Shown one piece after another: positions 1 to 7,433 of a stretch of 64,000 nt of DNA. Position numbers and translations under genes: made by a program. The first letter of the stretch is position 1. Each line of letters starts with the position of its first letter. The stretch is from Kribbella catacumbae DSM 19601 (lineage in GTDB: Bacteria > Actinomycetota > Actinomycetes > Propionibacteriales > Kribbellaceae), in NCBI RefSeq assembly GCF_000372465.1, contig NZ_AQUZ01000006.1, positions 191,417 to 255,416 on the forward strand, written 5' to 3'. The notes under the pieces are model-generated. The model was not told the origin of the DNA and searched no databases. It saw nothing but the letters and a program-made list of their open reading frames with translations.

Positions 1-120
1 GTTCCGGGTGATGCGGTAGAAACGCACCCCCATCCGCTTCCTGACCGCGGCGTAGCTGTCGAACGCGGCCTTCCAGTCGTCGTAGTCCGTCACGGTGTTC
101 TCGATGCGCAATGTGGTCAT
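1..120 (-). CDS. Partial small protein of unknown function (C-terminus outside window)
   Basis: An ATG at 120-118 opens a frame that runs uninterrupted to the left edge, giving 40 visible residues beginning MTTLRIENTVTDYDDWKAAF and ending near VRFYRITRN. The visible part has the D-Y-(D)-x-W-K-x-x-F start common in small ferredoxin-like actinobacterial proteins of the monooxygenase/cyclase type, but too little is present for a family call. It is divergent from the LuxR-type gene starting at 183, so the two share an upstream region of about 60 bp. Confidence 0.55.
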   Translation of the reverse strand, partial: MTTLRIENTVTDYDDWKAAFDSYAAVRKRMGVRFYRITRN

Positions 121-182
121 GCCCCCAAGGATCCGGCCGGAACCCCGGCGCGGACCATCCCAGAATCGTGGGATCAGTACCT

Positions 183-1250
183 ATGCTGTGTGGTGTGGCT
201 GCCGATCCCCGTCGCTCCATCAACGCGATCGAGCGGCTGTGTGCGGGGGGCCTCGACGAGCGTGAACTGCGCATTCGCCTGCTCGACACGCTCGCGGGGC
301 TGGTCTCGTACGGCGCGTACGCGTTCCTCCTCACTGATCCGGTGACCTGCGTCGGCGCGTCTCCGATCGCCGCCGTGCCGGGGCTGCCCAACGAGCGACT
401 GCCCGAGCTGATCCGGGCCAAGTACCTCACCGAGGTCAACCGCTGGACCGCGCTGACCGGAGTCGCCACCCTTCGTCGAACCGTGGGCGACCGCCTCGAG
501 GCGAGCCAGGTGTGGCGAGAGGTCCAGCAGGACCTCGGGGTCACCGATGTGGCGTCCCTGGTGCTTCGGGACAGGCACGGATGCTGGGGGTTCCTCGACC
601 TGTGGCGCAACGGCGCCCATGGGTTCGGCGATGAGGAGGTCGCTCTCCTCGACAAAGCCGCGCCTGTGATCACGAGCGGCCTGCGTGGGGCCTTGGCCAG
701 GACGTTCACCACCACACACCCCGATGAACGCCTGGGGCCTGTTGTCCTCCTCCTCGGCGAGGACCTAGGCGTCCGCTCCCAGACACCCTCGACCGATGCC
801 TGGCTCCGCCTGCTCAACCCAACCGACGGCGCCCTGACCCCCGTCCCGGCTCAGGCCTACAACGTCGCCGCCCAACTGGTCGCCCGGGAGGCAGGCGTTG
901 ACAGCCACGAGCCGACGGCACGTGTCCACCTGGCTGCGGGGCGCTGGGTGACCATGCGGGCGGCTCGGCTCGGCCCCGACATCGCAGTTGCGATCGAAGA
1001 CTGCACGCCTGCGGACCGGGCCGAGGTGTACGGCCTGGCACACGGGCTCACGACCCGGGAGCTTGAGGTCTTTGCGCTGCTGTGCGGAGGTGCCGACACG
1101 CGGAAGGTGGCCGAACGCTTGGTCATCTCCGAGCACACTGCCCACGACCACATTCGCGCAGTACTCGCGCGCACGGGCGCACGAAGCCGGCAAGTCCTGC
1201 TGTCACGGGCGCTCGGAAGCACCAGCGCAGACGCGGGAACCGTGCGCTGA
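183..1250 (+). CDS. LuxR-family transcriptional regulator with N-terminal GAF-like sensor
   Basis: The product is about 355 residues. The C-terminal quarter (about residues 287-345) is a LuxR-type helix-turn-helix: LTTRELEVFALLCGG is followed by VAERLVISEHTAHDHIRAVL, the usual DNA-recognition helices. The first 170 residues resemble a GAF-type sensor (DVASLVLRDRHGCWGFLDLW), but no ligand can be inferred. I prefer the ATG at 183; the frame is open from 111, but that extension is GC-rich and unlike the family. There is no response-regulator receiver domain, so it is a one-component regulator. Its target is not evident; the divergent gene at 120 is the nearest candidate and zwf follows after 145 bp. 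Confidence 0.8.
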   Translation: MLCGVAADPRRSINAIERLCAGGLDERELRIRLLDTLAGLVSYGAYAFLLTDPVTCVGASPIAAVPGLPNERLPELIRAKYLTEVNRWTALTGVATLRRTVGDRLEASQVWREVQQDLGVTDVASLVLRDRHGCWGFLDLWRNGAHGFGDEEVALLDKAAPVITSGLRGALARTFTTTHPDERLGPVVLLLGEDLGVRSQTPSTDAWLRLLNPTDGALTPVPAQAYNVAAQLVAREAGVDSHEPTARVHLAAGRWVTMRAARLGPDIAVAIEDCTPADRAEVYGLAHGLTTRELEVFALLCGGADTRKVAERLVISEHTAHDHIRAVLARTGARSRQVLLSRALGSTSADAGTVR

Positions 1251-1395
1251 CCTGCCTCCAACCGCGTCGGCCAACGGCGTGCGCGGCCAGACGGTCGCCA
1301 CGCCATGCTCGAGTGGGCCGGGCGCACCCCGCCAAGCCGTAGGACCTGCCTAGACTGAAAACCGCTGGTGGCGCCGTCCGTAGGAGGACTCAGAA

Positions 1396-2907
1396 ATGCC
1401 CGACTCCCGTACTCAGACGATCGCCTATCCGGCGCCCGGTTCGCGGCCGTCGCGGAGGGATCCTGAGCCGCTTGCTCCGCACGTGATCGTGCTGTTCGGA
1501 GCGACCGGCGACCTGGCCAAGCGCAAGCTGTTGCCAGGGCTGGCGTACCTGCAGCAGTCGCGGTTCGCGCCCGACGTACGGATTATCGGTACTGCGACCG
1601 AGGAGCTCACGACGGACGAGTTCCGGGCTCGCGCGCGGGAAGCGGTGGACACGTACGGGACGCACAAGATCACCGACGAGGAGTGGGCGCAGTTCTCCGA
1701 CCGGCTTGAGTATGTGCCGACCACGGCCGGGCCGGACGCGCTCGCGGCCGCGGTGAAGACGGCGGAGAACGCGCTCGGACCCGACGCCTGCCGGCTGCAC
1801 TACCTGTCGGTGCCGCCGAAGGCCGCGCACTCGGTGATCCAGATGCTGCGCGACGCCGACCTCGTCGACCGCGCGCGGGTGGTGATGGAGAAGCCGTTCG
1901 GCGACGACCTGCAGAGCGCGATCCAGCTGAACGACTTCGTGCACGAGACGTTCGACGAGTCGCAGATCTTCCGGATCGACCACTTCCTCGGCAAGGAGGC
2001 GGCGCAGAACATTCTCGCCTTCCGGTTCGCCAACGGGCTGTTCGAGCCGATCTGGAACCGCAACTTCATCGACCACATCCAGATCGACATCCCCGAGTCA
2101 CTCGGCCTGGACCAGCGCGCCACCTTCTACGAGCCGACCGGCGCGTTCAAGGACATGGTCGTCACGCACGTCCTGCAGGTGCTCGCGTTCGTCGCGATGG
2201 AACCGCCGACGGCACTGGAACCACGGGCCATCTCGGAGGAGAAGAACAAGGTCTTCCGGTCGATGCTGCCGATCCAGCCGGCCGACGTGGTCCGCGGCCA
2301 GTACGGCGGCTACCGCGGCGAGGAGGGCGTCGCGCCGGACTCCGACACCGAGACGTTCATCGCGATGAAGGTCGGGATCGACAACTGGCGCTGGGCCGGT
2401 GTGCCGTTCTACCTGCGCACCGGCAAGAAGATGGCCGAGGGGATGCGGATCATCTCGATCGCCTTCAAGGAGGCGCCGAAGACGATGTTCCCGGCCGGCT
2501 CCGGCGTCGGGGCGCAGGGTCCGGACCACCTGACCTTCGACCTGGCCGACTCGTCGCGGGTGTCGCTGTCGTTCTACGGCAAGCGCCCGGGCCCGGGGAT
2601 GCGGCTGGAGAAGTTGTCGATGCAGTTCTCGACCCAGGAGACGGCGACGGCGGGCGACGTACTGGAAGCGTACGAGCGGCTGATCCTGGACGCGATGCGC
2701 GGCGACCACACGCTGTTCACGACGGCCGAGGGCATTGAGTCACTCTGGGAGAACTCGACCCTGCTGCTGGAAGACCCACCGCCGGTCAAGCCCTACGCAC
2801 CGGGCACCTGGGGCCCCAACGCCATCCACCAACTCATCGCCCCGCACGCCTGGCGCCTCCCCTTCGAACGCGAATGGCGCCACGGCAAACCAGCCTCGAC
2901 GGACTAG
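1396..2907 (+). CDS. zwf: Glucose-6-phosphate 1-dehydrogenase
   Basis: The product is 503 residues, normal for bacterial G6PDH, which oxidises glucose-6-phosphate with NADP+ at the entry of the pentose phosphate pathway in the cytoplasm. The nucleotide-binding GATGDLA is at residues 35-41 and the active-site signature RIDHFLGKE at 193-201. The substrate-loop PFYLRTGKKM and the C-terminal domain are also present. The ATG at 1396 follows a strong AGGAGG ribosome binding site. The gene stands alone: no tal, tkt, gnd or opcA neighbour is seen. Its stop is 43 bp before a 100-bp palindromic element that may influence its 3' end. Confidence 0.96.
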   Translation: MPDSRTQTIAYPAPGSRPSRRDPEPLAPHVIVLFGATGDLAKRKLLPGLAYLQQSRFAPDVRIIGTATEELTTDEFRARAREAVDTYGTHKITDEEWAQFSDRLEYVPTTAGPDALAAAVKTAENALGPDACRLHYLSVPPKAAHSVIQMLRDADLVDRARVVMEKPFGDDLQSAIQLNDFVHETFDESQIFRIDHFLGKEAAQNILAFRFANGLFEPIWNRNFIDHIQIDIPESLGLDQRATFYEPTGAFKDMVVTHVLQVLAFVAMEPPTALEPRAISEEKNKVFRSMLPIQPADVVRGQYGGYRGEEGVAPDSDTETFIAMKVGIDNWRWAGVPFYLRTGKKMAEGMRIISIAFKEAPKTMFPAGSGVGAQGPDHLTFDLADSSRVSLSFYGKRPGPGMRLEKLSMQFSTQETATAGDVLEAYERLILDAMRGDHTLFTTAEGIESLWENSTLLLEDPPPVKPYAPGTWGPNAIHQLIAPHAWRLPFEREWRHGKPASTD

Positions 2908-2950
2908 CGGCGCGGGCGGCGCATGCCCTCCATTGCTTCGGACATGGGCC

Positions 2951-3050
2951 GGACCGCCGCCACTCACAAACCTTAGCTGATCGCACCCGGCCAGGCGTGC
3001 GCAGGCGTGCTCCCGGCGGGAAACGGGAGGTTTGTGAGTGGTGGAGGTCC
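2951..3050. repeat. 100-bp imperfect palindromic element, copy A
   Basis: The element runs from GGACC at 2951 to GGTCC at 3050, exactly 100 bp. The outer arms pair over about 25 bp (GGACCGCCGCCACTCACAAA on the left, its near reverse complement on the right). The centre has a second GC-rich inverted block (CAGGCGTGC). Copy B at 60819-60918 is the same sequence in the opposite orientation with few differences, and copy C at 51126-51225 has related ends and the same length. It lies between the convergent zwf and folP-like genes, 43 bp after the zwf stop. Confidence 0.85.
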
Positions 3051-3188
3051 GGGCCTGCCGCCGGTGCCCCCACTGACTACGACCTGGCCGGGCGGGCAGC
3101 CCGTTGCACCAGCGGGTCCGGTCGCACCGACAGGTCCAGTCGCGCCGGGGATGCCTTGCGGGCCCTGCTTGTTCCAGGAGCTACCCAC
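2973..3188 (-). CDS. Short collagen-like open frame downstream of the DHPS gene
   Basis: A 71-codon frame starts at a GTG (3188-3186) that overlaps the stop of the upstream dihydropteroate synthase gene within GTGGGTAG. Residues 9-31 are a run of Gly-X-Y triplets (GPQGIPGATGPVGATGPAG), typical of bacterial collagen-like repeats. The remainder is Pro/Gly-rich, and its last 26 codons are encoded by the 100-bp palindromic element A. No signal peptide or anchor is visible. It may be a translationally coupled short peptide, or the remnant of a longer collagen-like surface protein cut by the element. Expression is not certain. Confidence 0.35.
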   Translation of the reverse strand: MGSSWNKQGPQGIPGATGPVGATGPAGATGCPPGQVVVSGGTGGRPGPPPLTNLPFPAGSTPAHAWPGAIS

Positions 3189-3996
3189 TCAGAGCGTCGT
3201 ACACCTTCAGTGCGTCGCGGAGGGCGGCGACGTCGTGGGTGCGGATGAAGTCGACGCCCTGAGTCGCGGCGTACAGCTCTGCCGCCAGGGTGGCCGGCCC
3301 GATGGCGGCGAGATCGCTGCCGGTGAGGGATCGCAGGAACGACTTCCTCGAGGGCGAGACCAGGACAGGCAGGCCGAACCGTGCCTTCAACTGCCCGAGC
3401 GCGGCCATCATCGTCACCGACGGTTCCGGGTTGCTCCCGAGGAAATAGCCCAGACCGGGGTCGATGATCAGTCGATCACGGCTGACGCCCGCGGCTTCGA
3501 GTGCGGCCAAGCGGTCGGCGAAGAACTGCTCGACCTCCGGCCAGATGGTCCGCGGATCGGTCACCGTCCTGGTGGCCGGTCCTCGGCGTTGGACCGAGTG
3601 CATGACCACTAGGTCGCAAGAGAGGCCGGCGAGTTCTTCGTACCTGTCGTGGTGAGGGAAGCCCTGGATGTCGTTCAAGTAGGCGGCTCCCCGCGCGGCG
3701 GCGTACCGCTGGGTCTCCGCACGGAAGGAGTCCACCGCCACGGGGATGCCGTCGTCGACCAGCTGATCGATGACGTCGGCGAGCCTGCGGATCTCCTCCG
3801 CCGCGCTCACCTGCTCCGCATCCGGATGACTCGAGGCCGGCCCGAGCTCGACGATGTCAGCACCCGCGGCGCGCAGGCTCCACGCGTGAGCGATCGCGGC
3901 TTCGGGATTCAGGAACCGGCCGCCGTCCGAGAACGAGTCGGTGGTGATGTTGACGATGCCGACGAGTCGGGGCGCCGGGCCGCAGTACTGGACCAT
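3181..3996 (-). CDS. Dihydropteroate synthase of the Sul (sulfonamide-resistant) type
   Basis: The product is 271 residues from the ATG at 3996, which follows GGGAGA; a longer frame to 4035 lacks a ribosome binding site. The TIM-barrel DHPS landmarks are NITTDSFSDGG (16-26), LNDIQGFP (107-114), DPGLGYF (179-185), SPSRKSF (214-220) and RTHDV (252-256). DHPS condenses p-aminobenzoate with the pterin pyrophosphate in folate synthesis. The pterin/PABA loops are not those of ordinary FolP: GPASSHPDA (52-60) replaces GGESTRPGA, and VDSFRAETQRY replaces the VDT block. From memory these blocks match Sul1 (GPAASHPDA, SFQPETQRY, LNDIQGFP, MHSAQR). No other folate gene is adjacent, so this is probably a second DHPS with altered sulfonamide or substrate selectivity. 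Confidence 0.85.
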   Translation of the reverse strand: MVQYCGPAPRLVGIVNITTDSFSDGGRFLNPEAAIAHAWSLRAAGADIVELGPASSHPDAEQVSAAEEIRRLADVIDQLVDDGIPVAVDSFRAETQRYAAARGAAYLNDIQGFPHHDRYEELAGLSCDLVVMHSVQRRGPATRTVTDPRTIWPEVEQFFADRLAALEAAGVSRDRLIIDPGLGYFLGSNPEPSVTMMAALGQLKARFGLPVLVSPSRKSFLRSLTGSDLAAIGPATLAAELYAATQGVDFIRTHDVAALRDALKVYDALSG

Positions 3997-4132
3997 GCCG
4001 TGTCTCCCAGATCGATTCCAGAAGCCCAGGCGCACGGCACGACGTCATCATGACGAGGCCGCTTCCCGATGGTTGATCCATCCCGAGACGCCAGTCACGA
4101 CCCGCTCGCAGCCTAACAAGCGCGGAGTTTGG

Positions 4133-4315
4133 TCAGGGAGCGTTTTCCAGGGTGGTGATGAGGTGGTCGGTGCTCAGGGTGAAGCGGTAGATCAGGTCTA
4201 CCTGGCCACCGGGGAAGTTGCCTTCCAGGTGGTTGGTGAGGACGTAGTGGGTGTTGTCGAGCTTTTCCACGTGGGTCAGGTCGACTGTGTAGGTGTACTC
4301 GGTGGGGATCGTCAT
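4133..4315 (-). CDS. Short NTF2/SnoaL-like C-terminal-half protein
   Basis: This 60-residue frame begins MTIPTEYTYTVDLTHVEKLD and contains LEGNFPGGQVDLIYRFTL followed by a short strand. That resembles the last beta-strands of SnoaL/NTF2-like proteins (a GNFPGSPVDLxxRFTL pattern), so it may be a minimal or truncated member of that fold. Its ATG overlaps the alkC stop in ATGA (4315-4312), which implies translational coupling and co-transcription. Function unknown. Confidence 0.6.
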   Translation of the reverse strand: MTIPTEYTYTVDLTHVEKLDNTHYVLTNHLEGNFPGGQVDLIYRFTLSTDHLITTLENAP

Positions 4316-5415
4316 GGCGTTCCTTCCAGTGCGAGAGTGAAGGTGGAGCGGCCGAAGGGGTGGCCGTTGATTTGGAGTTCGAGGGCGTGTTCGCCTGGGT
4401 AGTAGCTGCGGGTTGAGATCGGTTTGAACGAGTGCTGTTTGCCGATCGTCGTCGACTCGCCTGGCGCGAGGGTGCGGGTGGTGAGCTTGAAGACCTTCGG
4501 CGTGAGCATTCCGTTCGCCTTGACGTGGTGGACGATGTAGTCGATCGCCAGCCGCAACTCCCCGGCACCCCGGTTGTGCGCACTGAACTCGAAAGCCAGC
4601 GAGTCCCCGACAGCAACCGCCTGTACTGCGAGCAGCGGCCCGTCGACCACTAGCCCAGTGGGCGGCTCGAAACCCAACAATGCAAGGGCTCCCGGGTCCG
4701 CCGCCTTGATCAGGGTGCGCAACGCATGTCGCACCAGCCGCTCGGTCGTCGGCGCCGGCGACGCCAGCCACTCGCCCGCGATCGCGACTGCCAGGGCCGG
4801 ATCCAGCCGGCTGAGATCGTTCAGGTGGTTGGCGACAGAGCGGCGTACGTACTCCGATTCGTCGCGCCGCAACTCTTCCAGGATCGGCCGAGTCACCTCG
4901 GGCTGCTCGATCAGACCCGGCACGCGTTTCGCCCACGGCAGCCGCGCCCGCGTGCCTTCGCTCGCAAGTCGGCGGACGTGCTCATCAGGACGCCCGGTCC
5001 ACCCGGCCACGACCGCCAGAGTGCGATCCAGATCGGCCGCAAGGAAGGTCCGGAGAGCGAACTCCCCCGTCAGCCTGGGCGTGAGCTCGGCAAGCAACTC
5101 GAGCCCAGCCTCGAACTCCCCCTCCGCAACGGCCCGTACTGCGACCGCCTCGGTCACCGGCCAGGTCATCCAGCCGGTGAAGGCCGGATCGTCGAGCGCC
5201 GCCCGGAAGATCTTGTCCAGCGGCGCGAATCGCGGCGGCAGATCGGTCAGCAGCGCGTCGCGGACCAGCCGGCCCCGCTCGCTGAACGTCGCGCCGGCCA
5301 ACTGCTTCGCGGCCGCTTTGGTCGCCACCAGGTCCAGCTCGGGCGCCACCGCACCGAGGCAGGCGCCGAGGGCAACCACAGACGCAGTACTGAGCATTTC
5401 TTCCGCAGTGGGCAC
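4312..5415 (-). CDS. alkC: AlkC-type DNA alkylation repair glycosylase
   Basis: The product is 367 residues. Residues 1-240 are helical HEAT-like repeats of the AlkC/AlkD superfamily, with the family block ESEYVRRSVANHLNDLSR. Residues 245-365 form a beta-rich module (DSLAFEFSAHNRGAGELRLA, then LAPGESTTIGKQHSF) matching the C-terminal Ig-like domain that distinguishes AlkC from AlkD. AlkC enzymes remove 3-methyladenine and 3-methylcytosine without flipping the base. The start is the GTG at 5415, preceded by GAGAGG. It heads a two-gene unit with the short frame at 4133-4315. Confidence 0.85.
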   Translation of the reverse strand: MPTAEEMLSTASVVALGACLGAVAPELDLVATKAAAKQLAGATFSERGRLVRDALLTDLPPRFAPLDKIFRAALDDPAFTGWMTWPVTEAVAVRAVAEGEFEAGLELLAELTPRLTGEFALRTFLAADLDRTLAVVAGWTGRPDEHVRRLASEGTRARLPWAKRVPGLIEQPEVTRPILEELRRDESEYVRRSVANHLNDLSRLDPALAVAIAGEWLASPAPTTERLVRHALRTLIKAADPGALALLGFEPPTGLVVDGPLLAVQAVAVGDSLAFEFSAHNRGAGELRLAIDYIVHHVKANGMLTPKVFKLTTRTLAPGESTTIGKQHSFKPISTRSYYPGEHALELQINGHPFGRSTFTLALEGTP

Positions 5416-5502
5416 GACGACCTCTCGACGTAGTTACTTTGAAATTAGCAGTGACTGGGTGGGCAGCCAAACCCGGGGGGCCTGCCAACTACCCTCGGCG
5501 GC

Positions 5503-6264
5503 ATGATGGAGATGAAGGTGATCGGGGTGGGGGCCGGCGATCCGGATCACGTGACGATTCAGGCCGTGAAGGCGCTGAACCAGGTCGACGTGTTCTTCGT
5601 GCTCGACAAGGGTGAGGTCAAGCAGGAGCTGGTCGACCTGCGCGAGGAGATTCTCCGGCGGCATGCCGGCGAGCGCGAGCATCGGATCGTGTACGGCCAG
5701 GATCCCGCGCGAGACCGGAGCAGTGACGCCTATGTCGAATCGGTCGACGACTGGCGGCGGCGCCGGGCGGACGTCTGCGCGGAGCTGATCGCGGCCGAAC
5801 TGAGCGACAGCCAGGTCGGCGGCTTCCTGGTCTGGGGCGATCCGTCGCTCTACGACAGCACGCTGGCGATCCTCGACGACATCCTCGCCCGCGGTGAGGT
5901 GAGCTTCGAGATCGAGGTCATCCCGGGCATCAGCAGCGTGTCCGCGCTCGCGGCCCGGCACCGGGTCGGACTCAACCAGGTGGGCCGGCCGGTCCAGATC
6001 ACCACCGGGCGGCGGCTGGCGAAGAACTGGCCGGACGAGGTCGACGACGTCGTGGTGATGCTCGACGCGCAGACCGCCTTCACCCAGCACACCGACCAGG
6101 ATGCCGACATCTACTGGGGCGCCTACCTCGGTACGCCGGACGAACTGCTCGTCGCCGGACCCCTGTCGCAGGTGGCCGAGAAAATCGTCGAGGTGCGCGC
6201 CGAAGCCCGCGAGCGCAAGGGCTGGATCATGGATACCTATCTCTTGCGCAGAAATCGCACCTAA
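5503..6264 (+). CDS. cobF: Precorrin-6A synthase (deacetylating), CobF
   Basis: The 253-residue protein belongs to the tetrapyrrole methylase family: GVGAGDPDHVTIQAV is near the N-terminus, GGFLVWGDPSLYDSTL in the middle and EVIPGISSVSALAARH after it. The long insertion RIVYGQDPARDR and the C-terminal KGWIMDTYLLRRN fit CobF, which methylates C1 of precorrin-5 and releases acetate in the oxygen-dependent cobalamin pathway. This agrees with cobG at 14.2 kb. It is monocistronic here, about 8 kb from the other cob genes. Start choices are 5503 and an in-frame ATG at 5512. Confidence 0.92.
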   Translation: MMEMKVIGVGAGDPDHVTIQAVKALNQVDVFFVLDKGEVKQELVDLREEILRRHAGEREHRIVYGQDPARDRSSDAYVESVDDWRRRRADVCAELIAAELSDSQVGGFLVWGDPSLYDSTLAILDDILARGEVSFEIEVIPGISSVSALAARHRVGLNQVGRPVQITTGRRLAKNWPDEVDDVVVMLDAQTAFTQHTDQDADIYWGAYLGTPDELLVAGPLSQVAEKIVEVRAEARERKGWIMDTYLLRRNRT

Positions 6265-6269
6265 ACAGA

Positions 6270-6291
6270 ATTCTGGGCAATTCTCCAGAAT
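6270..6291. promoter_or_regulatory. Inverted repeat downstream of cobF and upstream of the chitinase gene
   Basis: ATTCTGG (6270-6276) and CCAGAAT (6285-6291) are perfect 7-bp inverted arms with an 8-bp spacer, 6 bp after the cobF stop and 157 bp before the chitinase start. The AT-rich arms and lack of a following T-run make it a weak terminator; an operator for the chitinase gene is an alternative. The rest of 6292-6447 has no gene. Confidence 0.4.
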
Positions 6292-6447
6292 AGGCAAGAC
6301 ATTACCAAAGGTTCTTTAGAAAGTCTAGAGCGCACGCTCTTCTCCTCGGCGATCCGGCCGCTCTACGCTGACCGGGCCATTTGTCCACCGCCCCCATGAT
6401 CGTGGCGCCCTCCCCCTGCGTCGCGGTCAGGACAGAGGAGTCGCACC

Positions 6448-7356
6448 ATGAAGATGCCCCGTTTTGTGCGCGTTCTGCCGGTCGTCGTAGCCGTCGCAGC
6501 CGCGTTGTCGATGTTGCTCACCGTCCCCGCGGATGCCCGCGAACAGGCGCCTGACGCGACCCAGGCCTGTAGCTACCCGAACTGGGTGGCCGGCAATTGG
6601 TACGCCTCCGGCCGTATCGTGAAATACACCGACGGCCAGTACTACGTCGCCGAGCACGACAATCCCGGGTACGACCCGATCATCAGCACCTGGTACTGGA
6701 ATCCGCATACCTGCGACGGCGGAAACCCGCAGCCGGGCGCATTCCCGGTCAGCGAATCGCTGTTCAACCAGATGTTCCCGAACCGGAATCCCTTCTACAC
6801 CTACTCCGGCCTGACCAGCGCGCTCAGTGCCTACCCGGGCTTCGCGAACACCGGCGACGACACCACCAAAAAGCGCGAGGCCGCCGCCTTCCTGGCGAAC
6901 GTGAACCACGAGACCGGCAGGCTGGTCTACATCAAGGAGATCAACGAGGCGAACTACCCGCACTACTGCGACTGGGGCCGCCCCTACGGCTGCCCGGCCG
7001 GCCAGGCGGCGTACTACGGCCGCGGTCCGATCCAGTTGAGCTGGAACTTCAACTACAAGGCCGCGGGTGACGCCCTCGGCATCGATCTGCTCGGCAACCC
7101 GTGGCAGGTCGAGCAGAACTCGGCGATCGCCTGGAAGACCGGGCTCTGGTACTGGAACACCCAGACCGGGCCGGGCACGATGACGCCGCACAACGCGATG
7201 GTGAATGGTGCCGGCTTCGGCGAGACCATCCGCAGCATTAACGGCTCGATCGAGTGCAACGGCGGCAACCCGGGCCAGGTACAGAGCCGAGTGGACGCCT
7301 ACCAGCGGTTCACCCAACTGCTGGGCGTCTCCCCCGGCGACAACCTCTACTGCTGA
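6448..7356 (+). CDS. Secreted GH19 chitinase with N-terminal chitin-binding module
   Basis: The protein is 302 residues. Residues 1-30 are a Sec signal peptide (KMPRFVRVLPVVVAVAAALS, cleavage after ADA). Residues 33-75 are a CBM5/12-type chitin-binding module rich in Trp (NWVAGNWYASGRIVKYTDGQ, STWYWNPHTC). The GH19 domain follows, with catalytic Glu at about residue 155 in NVNHETG and the YYGRGPIQLSWNFNY signature. GH19 enzymes hydrolyse chitin by inversion and are often antifungal. The ATG at 6448 follows GAGGAG. Together with the chitosanase at 37.9 kb it points to growth on fungal or arthropod cell wall. Confidence 0.95.
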   Translation: MKMPRFVRVLPVVVAVAAALSMLLTVPADAREQAPDATQACSYPNWVAGNWYASGRIVKYTDGQYYVAEHDNPGYDPIISTWYWNPHTCDGGNPQPGAFPVSESLFNQMFPNRNPFYTYSGLTSALSAYPGFANTGDDTTKKREAAAFLANVNHETGRLVYIKEINEANYPHYCDWGRPYGCPAGQAAYYGRGPIQLSWNFNYKAAGDALGIDLLGNPWQVEQNSAIAWKTGLWYWNTQTGPGTMTPHNAMVNGAGFGETIRSINGSIECNGGNPGQVQSRVDAYQRFTQLLGVSPGDNLYC

Positions 7357-7433
7357 GCATTAGGCCAAAGGTGTAGGCGGAGTGGCCGTGCGGCCGAAGC
7401 GGGGCTTGTAGGTCCTGGCAGAGGCTGCACGGC

